Below are positions 45,101 to 52,185 of a DNA stretch of 64,000 nucleotides, piece after piece. Both the position numbers and the translations under genes were made by a program. Below the pieces are notes generated by a model. It did no database searches and was not told the origin of the DNA. It saw nothing but the letters and a program-made list of their open reading frames with translations. This stretch comes from Xanthostigma xanthostigma (taxonomy: Eukaryota; Arthropoda; Insecta; Raphidioptera; Raphidiidae): assembly GCA_963575645.1 (NCBI GenBank), contig OY754469.1, positions 12,666,001 to 12,730,000 on the forward strand. The letters are read 5' to 3'. Position 1 is the first letter of the stretch. Each line of letters opens with the position of its first letter.

Positions 45101-47098
45101 ATTTCAAGGATATCGAAATAATCCTTTAAGCATTTTTGAAGTTATCCTTATTATCATGATGTAACAGCATCATTAATAAATTATTTTATTCAACACGCGT
45201 GAGTAATATATAATTTCGAGGCCCTGCTAAATTCGGGAGAAATAATAAATTACTTCATGTTGACGCGTAGAGTGAAAACAGCATCGCAATTCAGCGAAAG
45301 TCAGGGCCATCTTGTGTGCATCGAGGGCGGTGGGTACGTCAATCAATGAAGTGATTTATTATTTTTCCCTCTTTGATAGTACGTATTACTCGTGCTAGTT
45401 GAATAAAGTATTATGTGCGACCATTGATCGAAGGAGAATATTCCACTCGCGTGTTACCGCACTCGCTACGCTCGTGCGGAAAATTTCATGCTCATGGAAT
45501 CTTCTCCTTCTCTCACTAGTCGCTTAATTATAATATACTATTATTTATTTCATAGTTGTATTAATTGAGCTAATGTCCGTATAATTCATTGAAAAAACAA
45601 CTCTCGCAGTACCTATGTGAATTTTGTAATCCGTTACTATATATACAGACACATGTGAATCTTATTATATGTAACTAGCCGTTACCCGCGGCTTTGTACG
45701 CGATTGAAATGAAACACGGATCCATTCCCATTATTTGGCTTTATTACGTCCTGACAAACCTTGAAAATGACACCTATGTTGATTTTAAAACTATTTACCT
45801 CTTTTCAACCTCTGAGGGGTTGTTTTTGAAAAAGCATGAAACACGTGTTTATTTATTTGTTGACAGGAGTAATCTTGCGCATTTTAGAATTGAAACATCT
45901 CCATGCAAATTTTGAACCCACGTTACACCCTTTTAGGGGTTGAATTATCAAAAATCCGTTCTTAGCGGATGCCTACGTCATAATAACTATCTGTGTGCCA
46001 AATTTCAGCCCAATCCATCCCATGGGATGAGCTTTGCGTTGATAGATCAGTCACGGTTTCCTTTTATATATTTAGATATAGTACAAACAGACACTTCAAT
46101 TTTATTTATTTGTGTATGTTACGGTCTAAACCCCAATTCGGTCAATGACCGAAATAAATGAGAAAAACTAGTTTTGAACAACGAATATTGCCCCAACCCG
46201 AAAGCTTACATTTAAACGTGTAGATATTGAATGTTATTAAATGAGAAAAACTAGTTTTGCGAATATTCAGTTGGTCAAAAGTAGTTCTGTCCATTTTAGA
46301 ACAGACAGTACTAGTTCTGCTTGTTTCATTCAATCAACGTCCGAACCCGAACAAAAGTAGGGTTATGTTCCTGTTTATGTACCTATCTATTGAATTGTTC
46401 TCCTGAATATTATAATTAATATAATTGTGGGATATTCAGTGTAATAATTAAGTTAAAATGCAAGATCAATTCGAGTCTCACTCAACTAGTTCGCCTATTG
46501 AAGGCTTCTGAAACATAATTTTATGACGAAACATAATTACCTTACTACATTAAGTGAGGTTAAGAAAGCAAATTTATTGAAAGCTGATATAAAACCTCTG
46601 TCTGCTAAACAATACAGAATACATCGCTTTGATATAATAAGTGTAATTGATGTGGAAAAGTTAATTAAAATACGCAAAGAAGATTCCGATGCCATACTAG
46701 TACAGTCCGTTCAAAAATGGACAGAACTAATTTTGTCTAATTGAAAATTGCGCAAAACTAGTTTCGCTCGTTTTATAACAGTCAATACCCGTTTAAATGT
46801 AAGATTTCGGGTTTGGTAAATATTCGTTGGTCAAAACTAGTTTTGCGCATTATTTTCGGTCGTTGACCGAAATCGGGTATAGACCGTAACATATATAATA
46901 TATATCTGTAAATTATCATTGGTGTTTTATTACGTCGTTGTTTTTCATCTTTTCAGATATCTGTGCAGAGAAGATAACCACGATCCTCAGTTCAATTTTG
47001 AATACCGGGGTCCAATCACTATGAAAGGCAAATCCGATCCTATGAACGTTTGGTTCTTGACAAGAGCAAAGGCCCAAGAAGAAATCACAGAAGTCTAA
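21174..47098 (+). CDS. Gycbeta100B: Soluble guanylate cyclase beta-1 subunit, 13 coding exons
   Basis: The cytosolic haem enzyme formed by this subunit and an alpha subunit turns GTP into cGMP when nitric oxide binds. Joined coding exons: 21174-21176, 24289-24362, 25520-25620, 26369-26487, 26562-26717, 26806-26962, 28504-28658, 31687-31898, 32532-32702, 34087-34324, 35346-35483, 36701-36858, 46957-47098. They sum to 1824 nt, 607 residues plus TAA, in phase throughout with GT-AG introns. Vertebrate beta-1 is about 619 residues. Order: H-NOX haem domain (about 1-185), PAS-like HNOBA domain (about 205-340), coiled coil (about 340-385), class III cyclase domain (about 390-585). Seen: [12 protein letters not shown] start, H105 haem ligand, Y135/S137/R139, and E464, C532, N539, R543, the residues a beta chain brings to the shared active site. 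No frameshift or missing key residue, so it looks functional. Product certain; the Drosophila symbol is used by orthology. Confidence 0.97.
21177..24288 (+). other. sGC intron 1 (3.1 kb, repeat-filled)
   Basis: Holds a TATC microsatellite (21571-21595), degenerate GATGAAATTTGGTA-type LINE remnant (about 21680-21850), a family E element (22489-22850), and a family F element split by other insertions (22889-22950 and 23730-23880). A - strand copy of repeat family A lies at 23090-23335. No other exon seen. Confidence 0.7.
24289..24362 (+). CDS. Gycbeta100B: sGC beta-1 coding exon 2
   Basis: Acceptor TTTCAG ends at 24288; donor GTAAAA starts at 24363. It encodes residues 2-25 and two bases of K26 ([20 protein letters not shown] and onward), the first helices of the H-NOX domain. 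Confidence 0.95.
24363..26368 (+). other. sGC introns 2 and 3
   Basis: Intron 2 (24363-25519) contains a truncated copy of the 9.3 kb terminal-inverted-repeat element at 25035-25345. Intron 3 (25621-26368) is AT-rich with no recognisable element. Confidence 0.6.
25520..25620 (+). CDS. Gycbeta100B: sGC beta-1 coding exon 3
   Basis: Acceptor TTTCAG, donor GTAAAT. Residues 26-60 include [20 protein letters not shown], typical of the insect beta-1 H-NOX domain. It ends one base into codon 60. Confidence 0.95.
26369..26487 (+). CDS. Gycbeta100B: sGC beta-1 coding exon 4
   Basis: The acceptor TTCTAG just before 26369 is the site that keeps frame; the AG two bases later does not. Residues 60-99 include [20 protein letters not shown] and the [10 protein letters not shown] helix that packs on the haem. 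Ends in phase 0. Confidence 0.94.
26562..26717 (+). CDS. Gycbeta100B: sGC beta-1 coding exon 5 (haem ligand exon)
   Basis: Residues 100-151. [10 protein letters not shown] places the proximal haem ligand at H105 (CAC, 26577-26579), the same number as in mammalian beta-1. YYSDR gives Y135, S137 and R139, which hold the haem propionates. C122 is also kept. Flanked by short introns of 74 and 88 nt; donor GTGAGT. Confidence 0.97.
26806..26962 (+). CDS. Gycbeta100B: sGC beta-1 coding exon 6
   Basis: Acceptor TTTCAAG, donor GTAATA. Residues 152-204 finish the H-NOX domain ([20 protein letters not shown], then ECDHVQFLI) and enter the linker to the PAS-like domain. Ends one base into codon 204. Confidence 0.94.
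26963..28503 (+). other. sGC intron 6
   Basis: Mostly unrecognised AT-rich sequence. At 28062-28380 there is a repeat of the family also seen at 1859-1945 and 17152-17420 (ATGTGAAACAT, AACTAAATTTCG motifs), with a CA/GCGC-rich middle. Confidence 0.5.
28504..28658 (+). CDS. Gycbeta100B: sGC beta-1 coding exon 7
   Basis: Acceptor TTACAG, donor GTAAAA. Residues 204-255 start the HNOBA/PAS-like domain, with the family signature [18 protein letters not shown]. Confidence 0.95.
28803..29475 (-). mobile_element. LINE (CR1/Jockey type) 3' end in sGC intron 7
   Basis: Starts at a degenerate TAGATA tail and reads on the - strand. A fragment at 29236-29424 matches the end of LINE reverse transcriptases ([20 protein letters not shown] then FKNYKILTF). 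It is interrupted by a palindrome (28851-29005). Broken, not functional. Confidence 0.7.
28851..29005. mobile_element. Palindromic miniature element inside the LINE fragment
   Basis: Arms of about 60 bp (GGTTAATACAAGAAAGTAGT and its complement, with TTAATTCGCGAATTAA inside) around a 10-bp loop. The flank TATATGTTAC/GTAACATATA extends the symmetry. Confidence 0.75.
29492..29673. mobile_element. hAT-type MITE, 182 bp
   Basis: Termini CAGTGGCGGATCCA and TGGATCCGCCACTG, flanked by GTAAATGG and GTAAATAG (7 of 8, an 8-bp target duplication). G-run and C-run just inside each end. No transposase. Confidence 0.85.
30517..31457. mobile_element. hAT-type element with nested insertion, sGC intron 7
   Basis: Ends CAGTGCCGGATTAA and its complement (right end CCGGCATTG), flanked by a perfect 8-bp duplication CCGTTATC (30509-30516 and 31458-31465). 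Related copies lie at 12601-13102 and 61924-62389. A second element (30924-31422) sits inside it. Confidence 0.88.
30924..31422. mobile_element. Element K copy 1 (AGGTCATATGCA ends)
   Basis: 499 bp with termini AGGTCATATGCAT and ATGCATATGACCC. The host sequence CAATTG is split to CAAT...ATTG, implying a 2-bp AT duplication. A copy in opposite orientation is at 43726-44222. Confidence 0.78.
31458..31660 (-). repeat. Repeat family H, - strand copy
   Basis: Reverse complement of 12270-12490 (shared CCCACCCAATGGGATGCGCG stretch). It runs right up to sGC exon 8. Class unknown; the other copy ends at a hammerhead-like motif. Confidence 0.65.
31687..31898 (+). CDS. Gycbeta100B: sGC beta-1 coding exon 8
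   Basis: Acceptor TTTCGAAG, donor GTAACG. Residues 256-326 carry [20 protein letters not shown] and [12 protein letters not shown], then [13 protein letters not shown], conserved parts of the HNOBA domain. Ends two bases into codon 326. Confidence 0.95.
31899..32531 (+). other. sGC intron 8 with a direct duplication
   Basis: The stretch TCTCTGTTTCAAAAACTTTG...TATGACGTTA occurs at about 32179-32219 and again at 32443-32483. Between them is a GC-richer insert (CGTACCCAGCTTTTGGCCC to GGATACGCCAGTG) that looks like a small transposon. Confidence 0.55.
32532..32702 (+). CDS. Gycbeta100B: sGC beta-1 coding exon 9
   Basis: Acceptor TTTTTAG, donor GTGAGA. Residues 326-383: [20 protein letters not shown], then a charged heptad stretch ([20 protein letters not shown]) that forms the signalling coiled coil to the cyclase domain. 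Confidence 0.95.
32703..34086 (+). other. sGC intron 9
   Basis: AT-rich. Contains a GTGACGTCATATAACATGT segment shared with about 11995-12030 and 33470-33510, and a full family F element at 33702-33950. Confidence 0.55.
33702..33950 (+). mobile_element. Family F element, copy in sGC intron 9
   Basis: About 249 bp, nearly identical to 51870-52119 (a handful of differences). Subterminal inverted repeats TTTTACGTGATAACGTC and GACGTTATCACGTCAAAA. Both copies keep the same roughly 60-codon open frame, but its presence can be explained by recent copying. An older split copy is in intron 1. Confidence 0.75.
34087..34324 (+). CDS. Gycbeta100B: sGC beta-1 coding exon 10
   Basis: Acceptor TTCTAG, donor GTATAC. 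Residues 383-462 open the catalytic domain: [20 protein letters not shown], then [11 protein letters not shown]. The beta subunit has FSGIVGF where alpha subunits carry a metal-binding Asp, which fits a heterodimer with one active site. Confidence 0.95.
34684..35287 (+). mobile_element. RTE-like tail, interrupted by a tRNA-bearing insert
   Basis: Begins GCGGTCCCGTCCGGTTTCAC and ends TTTATATATTAGTATAG; the same unit is intact at 7128-7499 and 50664-51025. Between about 34826 and 35085 the unit is broken by foreign DNA that carries a tRNA-like sequence. Confidence 0.7.
34949..35023 (-). pseudogene. tRNA-Lys-like pseudogene or SINE head
   Basis: On the - strand it reads TAGCTCAATCGGTAGAGCA (A box), then GGGTCGTGGGTTCAAGCCCC (B box and T arm) and ACGTTGGGCG, very close to tRNA-Lys(CTT). 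The anticodon loop is CTGTCAA, so the nominal anticodon is GTC, and the anticodon and acceptor stems do not pair well. It is thus a decayed gene or the 5' part of a tRNA-derived SINE rather than a working tRNA-Asp. Confidence 0.65.
35346..35483 (+). CDS. Gycbeta100B: sGC beta-1 coding exon 11
   Basis: Acceptor TTGTTAG, donor GTAAGT. Residues 463-508 begin [19 protein letters not shown]464 corresponds to the guanine-recognising Glu of beta-1. In phase 0 at both ends. Confidence 0.95.
35484..36700 (+). other. sGC intron 11
   Basis: AT-rich; no recognisable element or exon. Intron 10 (34325-35345) is mostly the RTE-like tail listed separately. Confidence 0.5.
36701..36858 (+). CDS. Gycbeta100B: sGC beta-1 coding exon 12
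   Basis: Acceptor TTTGCAG, donor GTAAGT. Residues 509-561 contain [20 protein letters not shown] and [17 protein letters not shown]532 recognises guanine; N539 and R543 act in catalysis. The donor lies about 8 bp from the edge of a miniature transposon. Confidence 0.96.
36867..37178. mobile_element. MITE abutting the exon 12 donor
   Basis: Inverted ends ATAATACGCGCCACG...AAAGGTTCGGAAG and CTTCCGAACCTTTT...CGTGGCGCGTATTAT. The left end is 8 bp from the 5' splice site GTAAGT at 36859. About 312 bp, no coding capacity. Confidence 0.8.
37443..37873. mobile_element. Family E element with terminal inverted repeats
   Basis: Ends AGCGTGTAGAAATCAAATA and TATTTATTTCTACACGCT. The inside (GCGATAAGGGCCTTCCGCGA, AATTATTTGGGATGCATTT) matches 22489-22850, which lacks the right end. 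Confidence 0.75.
38621..39521. repeat. 900-bp palindrome in sGC intron 12
   Basis: Left arm 38621 to about 39050, right arm about 39090 to 39521, centre near 39071. Outer ends AGTACAATCAATCTGGC and GCCAGATTGACTGTACT; inside, AGTAGGTGGCGCTAAAGTGC and GCACTTAAGCGCCACCTACT pair. All ORFs within are by-products of this symmetry. Probably a foldback transposon. Confidence 0.9.
39571..39576 (-). terminator. Poly(A) signal of the ASB-like gene
   Basis: AATAAA on the - strand 43 nt after the TAG. The large palindrome starts about 50 bp beyond it, so the two may just miss each other in the mature transcript. Confidence 0.6.
39619..39883 (-). CDS. ASB-like gene exon 4 (SOCS box)
   Basis: Acceptor CTTCTGTTAG; residues 275-362 and TAG. 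It holds the whole SOCS box with the BC-box start [13 protein letters not shown] and the Cul5-box-like LPxGIKxLPVP. Spacing and length fit the family. Confidence 0.88.
39619..44575 (-). CDS. ASB-like protein (ankyrin repeat and SOCS box), 4 exons, nested antisense
   Basis: Exons on the - strand: 44575-44446, 44382-44349, 42298-41639, 39883-39619. All introns are GT-AG and phases match (1, 2, 2). The sum is 1089 nt, 362 residues plus TAG. ASB proteins use the SOCS box to bind elongin B/C and cullin-5, with the ankyrin part holding the ubiquitination target; that role is inferred from the family. Seen: a helical N-terminus, one clear ankyrin repeat at about 205-228 ([11 protein letters not shown] then [10 protein letters not shown]), and a SOCS box at about 319-362 ([20 protein letters not shown], then [20 protein letters not shown]). 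The gene lies wholly inside intron 12 of the guanylate cyclase gene. Intron 2 holds two transposons and a tRNA-like repeat. I do not know which ASB subfamily it belongs to. Confidence 0.85.
40570..40995 (+). repeat. Repeat family I, copy in ASB intron 3
   Basis: Shares GTTCGTCTCGAAACACGGCA and GGTAACGCACACACGTTTCT with an inverted, diverged copy at 42405-42700. GC-richer than its surroundings. Class unknown. Confidence 0.6.
41639..42298 (-). CDS. ASB-like gene exon 3
   Basis: A 660-nt exon, residues 55-275. Acceptor ACGACCAG, donor GTAGGC. It carries the ankyrin-like repeat and most of the substrate-binding part. The overlapping + strand ORF at 41462-41938 is a shadow. Confidence 0.85.
42367..43075. 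mobile_element. TTAA-flanked element (piggyBac-like MITE) in ASB intron 2
   Basis: Ends GGTAGTTGG and CCAACTACC, flanked on both sides by TTAA (42363-42366, 43076-43079), the target of piggyBac-type transposons. It holds a family I copy. It lies about 65 bp upstream of ASB exon 3. No transposase. Confidence 0.7.
43138..43515. repeat. tRNA-like repeat units (three)
   Basis: Two - strand units (43138-43205 and 43393-43460) and one + strand unit (about 43462-43515) share GGAAGATTCGGGTTTGAGTC, resembling a tRNA T arm and B box. Probably SINE-derived or decayed tRNA sequence; no full cloverleaf. Confidence 0.45.
43726..44222. mobile_element. Element K copy 2 in ASB intron 2
   Basis: 497 bp, inverted relative to 30924-31422. 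Ends AGGTCATATGCAT and ATGCATATGACCT with AT on both sides. Non-coding. Confidence 0.8.
44349..44382 (-). CDS. ASB-like gene exon 2 (34-nt microexon)
   Basis: Acceptor TTTTTCAACAG, donor GTAATA. The 34 nt encode [11 protein letters not shown] plus the split codon R55. It is the only piece found that joins exon 1 (phase 1) to exon 3 (one leftover base); without it the frames do not meet. The intron to exon 1 is 63 nt. Confidence 0.75.
44446..44575 (-). CDS. ASB-like gene exon 1
   Basis: The start is the ATG at 44575-44573 (context AAAAAATGG). Residues 1-43 begin [20 protein letters not shown]. It ends at CAG|GTAAGT, a perfect donor, one base into codon 44. Confidence 0.82.
45676..46085 (+). 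mobile_element. RTE-like LINE remnant
   Basis: Starts AGCCGTTACCCGCGGCTTTG and ends TTCCTTTTATATATTTAGATA, the usual layout of short RTE tails in moths and butterflies. Coding frames are broken. Confidence 0.6.
46117..46891. mobile_element. TIR element with TGTTACGGTCTA ends, possible Ginger-like relic
   Basis: Left end TGTTACGGTCTAAACCCC, right end CGGGTATAGACCGTAACA, with further inverted segments (CGGTCAATGACCGAAA, AACTAGTTTTG). Inside, an ORF at 46523-46744 contains [20 protein letters not shown] then [11 protein letters not shown], which recalls the N-terminus of KRBA2/Ginger integrase-like proteins. That resemblance is weak and from memory of the family. The right end is 65 bp from sGC exon 13. 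Confidence 0.55.
46957..47098 (+). CDS. Gycbeta100B: sGC beta-1 coding exon 13 (C-terminus)
   Basis: Acceptor CTTTTCAG. Residues 561-607: [20 protein letters not shown], then [17 protein letters not shown], the usual end of the cyclase domain, and a short acidic tail before TAA at 47096-47098. A transposon ends 65 bp upstream of the acceptor. Confidence 0.95.
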
Positions 47099-47327
47099 AA
47101 AGCTTATGTTGAAGAACTGTATATAGATTGGAAAAAAAATCTACGATATATTTATTTTTATATATAGAAAAAGTTTTAACCAAATTAAAATATGAAATAC
47201 ATTAATATAGAAAATTTGTATCATGACATTTCGCTGTTGTTTAAATGTGCCAAAATATTTATTGTGTGCACTAATACGACAAAATTAACTTATGTTTTTA
47301 AGTTAGACATTTCTTGTTTGAAAATGT

Positions 47328-47333
47328 AATAAA
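47328..47333 (+). terminator. Poly(A) signal of the guanylate cyclase gene
   Basis: AATAAA 230 nt past the stop codon, in AT-rich 3' UTR with no competing gene. This is the first canonical signal after the stop. Confidence 0.6.
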
Positions 47334-47439
47334 TAATATGAGAAAACAATATAGTCTTTCCATTGTCAACGGCTAGGAACTGTAACATCCAAGGCGGCCA
47401 AGTACATAAATTTTATATCAGGAAAGAGTGTGATTTTAT

Positions 47440-48614
47440 CAGTCCCGGATCTACGATTTTTTCGAACCGGGGCAGAAACTTGATAATGGCGCCCCCTCTT
47501 CCCAGCGTTTAAGATAAATTACTTAAAGACGTAGTCTGGTATTCGGGTTTCGAAAAGTCGAATTTATTTTTTTTACATTTTTAGTAAGTACAATATATTG
47601 AGAAAATACTGTAAAAAATTTAGACCGAAATCTTAAATATTTACAAAGCTATAGCATATAATCGAGAGCAGCAACGGTTTTATGGTAAGACTCTTACCTG
47701 CTCTTACCTCTCAATTGTTATCACTTTACCCTTATACTCTCGCAGAGTAGAGCAAAAAATTAGCAGAAAACGATGCCTTTGAAGAAACAGAAGGTTTACT
47801 ATACACCAGGCATAGCTGATTAGTGTAAATATTCATTTATTTTTTTGTAAGAAATCTGAAATCAAAACTTTAAACGCGTTTTTCTCAAAACTACGTTTTT
47901 GTAAGCGGCACAGGTGATTGAAACAATTGTATAAAACCGATTACTTTAAATTTTGCATAGGGTATTCTACACATTAATAGCTCCGTCCGGTACTAGAATT
48001 ACTTATAAAAATAATTTCTATTTTTTTTAACCGATTTTTAACGACAAAAGACGTTTTTCTCGTTGTTTTTTTTAAACCCGCCATTTTGTTATTTATCAAT
48101 AAAAATGTTTATTTCTAGTACGGGGTAGAACCGCAAGCCTATACGAAACAATAACCAATTTAATTTTTATAATGCAGATGATTCCAAGTGACGTTATCAC
48201 TCGCGTTACCCACCTACCTCCATTTAAAGTTGTCTACTTTAGGTTAAAAAAACAATTATAAAATGGCGTAAAATTAAGCAAAGAAAATTTTTTTTCTTAG
48301 TTTACGATGTCAGTAAAAACATGTAACAAAATTGAAATGTTTGTACATTATTTTTGTTATTAAAAAAATTCTGAAATAAAGGTTGAAAACGAGCCTGTAC
48401 ATAGGACTACGTCTTCAAATGCACTCACAAATATATAATGGTTGACATTTTTCGTGAACGGGAAACCGTCAGAAAACAAGCAGATTGAGTAAATCAGAAA
48501 AAAGACAGATAGGGTGTGGTTTACAACCATATTATATTATGATTTTGGCGACATCTGAAACTGCCACCCGGGGCGGGTGCTCTGGTTTGCCCCTCCCCCC
48601 TAGATCCCGGGCTT
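47440..48614. mobile_element. hAT-type element, 1.2 kb
   Basis: Left CAGTCCCGGATCTACG, right TAGATCCCGGGCTT, flanked by GATTTTAT and GATTTTGT (7 of 8). The interior is AT-rich and non-coding. Confidence 0.7.
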
Positions 48615-48784
48615 GATTTTGTTTATATAAAAAATAATAATACGTCGGTGAATTTCAAGTAATATTTTGCGTGCAGAAAAAATATGCACTAAGCCATTTT
48701 CACTTTTTAAGATTTAAAGAAATACTTTATTAATACAATGTAAAATATAAATTAACGATTTTTGCCTGATTCATAAAGATTTGT

Positions 48785-49165
48785 TCAAATAAATAAAATT
48801 GTCGACCAATTTTTTTCAGACCATATATTGACAAAAAATAATATAAAAATATAAATCAATATAACAAAAGATGATGTTTCGATCCGGATTTGGATCTTCT
48901 TCAGAAATATCTAAAAAATATAAAAATTAATTAGTATTAGTTATTTAATATTTTTTGTTTCATTCAAACTATCAATCATTTGTGCATTCTATTAGATAAT
49001 AATAAATAACTAATACTAATTAATTTTTATATTTTTTAGATATTTCTGAAGAAGATCCAAATTCGGATCGAAACGTCATCTTTTGTTATATTGATTTATA
49101 TTTTTATATTATTTTTTGTCAATATATGGTCTGAAAAAAAATGGTCGACAATTTTATTTATTTGA
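48785..49165. mobile_element. Foldback element L, second copy
   Basis: Arms CAAATAAATAAAATTGTCGA and its complement; the central loop differs from the first copy. Each arm has CTGAAGA + GATCC/GGATC + GAAA (right arm 49046-49073). Confidence 0.85.
49046..49073 (+). ncRNA. Hammerhead-like core, foldback L copy 2
   Basis: CTGAAGA (49046-49052), stem II GATCC/GGATC (49054-49058, 49065-49069), GAAA (49070-49073). The opposite arm holds it on the - strand near 48875-48902. Confidence 0.35.
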
Positions 49166-49914
49166 AGAGTTCTAGTCAGACGTTAATCAAATATTTGCAT
49201 AAAGATTTGTCCCTGAATAATTTCGCATTCAGTTATTTTGAAAATCAACGTTCGTAAGTTAAAAATCAGCATTCCTAAAGACGATTGAAAAGCAGATTAA
49301 GTATTTCCAACGTTGAATAATTCTAGAGGTGCAAATTATTCACCTCGAAGACCAGCTGTACTACATGGTGTTGATGTTAGATGAAAAAAAAAGACTCATA
49401 CCAGGCTGTATGTTGACTGAATATATTATCACTGTACCTACCTAGTACCTACGTATATGAACATAAAGGGTTCAGGGGAACAACGTACAAAATCCAACAA
49501 TTACCATTTTTCACAAGGCATTGCAAGACAGTTCGAACGATTACCGGTTTCTTCTGCTCCGAACATCGAGCATAATCTAGGAGTGAACTATAATTTATCA
49601 ATAAACGCTTTAGAACTGTCAAAACTACTGGCCGAAGCTAATTATTTAAATTTAGTTTTTCAATTTTTCGCCTGTAGATAGATAGATAGATAGTTATTTT
49701 TATTTGTAGAGCATAAAAAATGCTATAAATCTATAGGATCTGTAGTATGATTCTTGGTCCTTTATTTAAAAATAGTGTCGGTCTGGAACCTAAAAAATTA
49801 CCGGGAAAATTGTCAAACGCATCTACGAGACCGTGTAACTAAGAAGATAAAAATCTGGACAGGCCCACAGAGGACCGACGGCCCACCGGGAAAAGTCCCG
49901 ATATTCCCTGAAAC
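49166..49914. other. Repeat remnants, short ORF
   Basis: A 74-codon frame at 49457-49681 is of unknown nature. A TAGATA microsatellite at 49677-49694 probably marks a LINE tail. 49740-49914 is unrecognised. Confidence 0.4.
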
Positions 49915-50175
49915 CAAGGGTGTAGATAAGGGGGGTATTTACCCCCCCCCCCACGGATCATAATAATAAAGAAATAAACATGAAAATAACACGAATACCT
50001 GGCTAAAAAATAAAATTTAGAATTACTTCTTGAAAAAAAATTTAAAATTGATTTAGTAATTAATATTTTGCTTGACATCTTCCTTCGTGAGTATTCTCGT
50101 GTGATATAAATGAAACTTAAAAAAAATATTGATTTTTTTGCTTTACCCCCCCAGAAAAAAGATATCTGCGCCCTT
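49915..50175. mobile_element. hAT-type MITE with G/C runs
   Basis: Ends CAAGGGTGTAGATAAGGGGG and GATATCTGCGCCCTTG; flanks CCTGAAAC and CCTGAGGC (6 of 8). It resembles 29492-29673 in layout. Confidence 0.7.
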
Positions 50176-50663
50176 GCCTGAGGCCAGACCGACGCTGTTG
50201 AGAGACCGGTCACCGTTTTTAGAAAGATCTGAGTTGGAGAATTAGGGGGATATTTGTTGCTTTTAATTCTTTACATTATTCATCTGACCACTCAATCACA
50301 CATTGTGATATTGTGTATACAGCATACGTACAGTATGTGTACAGGATTGGTTTTAGTGGTTGGCGAGTTCGCGGTGCCCGAGGGCGCATACCACCTTAAT
50401 GCTACCTCGGCAAGGTGAACTTGGTCGTTACTTAACATGTGTGTTTCTTGCGACACGAAGCCAATGCTCGACAACACGATAAGCCTCCGCGTATCAGCGA
50501 ACACAAAAATAATCTTGCAAATCAGGATTTGCAAACAGCCGTTAAGTTATATTTATTACCTATAAATTAGTATATTAGAAGCGTATTATAAGAACGCTAA
50601 TTAGCTAAGTTATCGGGCATCTATAATCTACAATCTATCTAACATAATCTAACATTATATATT

Positions 50664-51025
50664 ACTAGCGGTTCCGCTTGGTTTCACCCGGGTGCAAAAG
50701 AACGAATGGGGGGGAGAGACATGAGTACGCACGTTCATGTTAGTTTACCGAGATGAATGTTGTGAGCAAATTTCATGATGATCGGAGTTGCCGTTTTTAA
50801 AGTTTTTGTAGGACGAACAAATTTTGAGTTATATTTTGCAACATTTTTCATTGATGCTCTGCCCCTATTGGTCGCAGCGTGATATTATGTAGTCTATAGC
50901 CTTCCTCGATAAATGGGCTATCTAACAAAACAATGTTTTTTCAATTCGAACAAGTAGTTCCTGAGATTAGCGCGTTCAACCAAACAAACAAACAAACTCT
51001 TCAGCTTTATATATTAGTATAGATT
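50664..51025 (+). mobile_element. RTE-like tail, third copy
   Basis: Begins TAGCGGTTCCGCTTGGTTTC and ends TTTATATATTAGTATAGA; same unit as 7128-7499. Confidence 0.7.
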
Positions 51026-51152
51026 AGTTATTCAATTCAAATTTTAAATTATAAAGTTACTAGAATTATCGATCATCGTTAAAATAAAATAGGTTTTGAC
51101 GAGAAGGAATAAAGAAGTCGTGTTAAAAATGACGCATTTCTAGGGATGGGAT

Positions 51153-51370
51153 CAGCGGCGGCCTTATCTATCGCGAGACCTTGTTCGGCAGATCTAGCGA
51201 TGCCCTTGTCTTTTGTGCAAATTATGTTCCTAATTATGTCATTTGCGTTGTTTACAACAAATTTTAGCTGCAGATAAAATAAAGTTTTAAGTATCAACTT
51301 TTCACTATTCGGGTTGTTGCGCGAGGCCCTGAGCGATTGCCCTGCTCGCCACCCCCTAAGGCCACCACTG
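51153..51370. mobile_element. hAT-type MITE, 218 bp
   Basis: Ends CAGCGGCGGCCTTA and TAAGGCCACCACTG, flanked by GATGGGAT and GGTGGGAT (7 of 8). The 114-codon - strand ORF across it is a by-product. Confidence 0.75.
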
Positions 51371-51869
51371 GGTGGGATCATAAATTCTCGACCTTTCACA
51401 TCATTATGAACAACTTGGCACAAAAGACAAACGAAGCTTTAAAATAAATTCTGATATCTACCTACTGCCTTTAAAACAGATGCAGCATAATATTGAGCTT
51501 TCTTATACCTAGGAAAGTGGGCTTTCTCATTGATTTTCTTTTATTATAACAAAACCAGGAATCGGCTACAAAGGCCGTTATCACTGATTTTACCATTCTA
51601 ACCCACAAGTGGGGAATTGTAATAGTTTAGATCAAAAATCACTTTTCAAAAATTTTACAATATCTTTCCGTTTTGAGGCTTCCCGAATCCAAAAAAACAT
51701 ATTTTTGGAAAAACTCTGTGCGTCTGTTAGTTCATAAACCAAAGAACGCCCTAAGGTTTTTGTTTTGTCCCATATCGATATTTTTAAAAATTGAAAAGCT
51801 GAAATCATCATATAGTATTACAAGCCTTTTTAAATAAAACGATATTCGCCTGGTAATCTATAAAAAAAA

Positions 51870-52119
51870 ATTGGTTGTCTGTAAAGTCGGTTTACGGACG
51901 ATAGCTTTACGTGATAACGTCATAAAGAAACATTGATGAACTCTCTGACGTCACGCGAGAAGAGAGAGAAATGCGTACAAGCCGACGCTTGGGCCGATCG
52001 TGCCTCTCTATCGCTTATACCGCGCTCTCGCTTGCACGCCCAGGTTCAGGCGGAACGTGACACTTTTTCGTGCGTGCAGCCGGTGTTTCATCAATTTATA
52101 AGACGTTATCACGTCAAAA
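51870..52119 (+). mobile_element. Family F element, second full copy
   Basis: Nearly identical to 33702-33950, so recently active. Ends in ACGTTATCACGTCAAAA. Confidence 0.75.
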
Positions 52120-52185
52120 TGTATGTCCTAAACGATGATTTTTGTTCTATCAGGATAAACTAAGACATGTTTAAGTTATAAGTTG

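Noticed and set aside
49839..50213. 124-codon - strand ORF
   Set aside because: It runs across both ends of a hAT-type MITE with C-runs and has no family resemblance.
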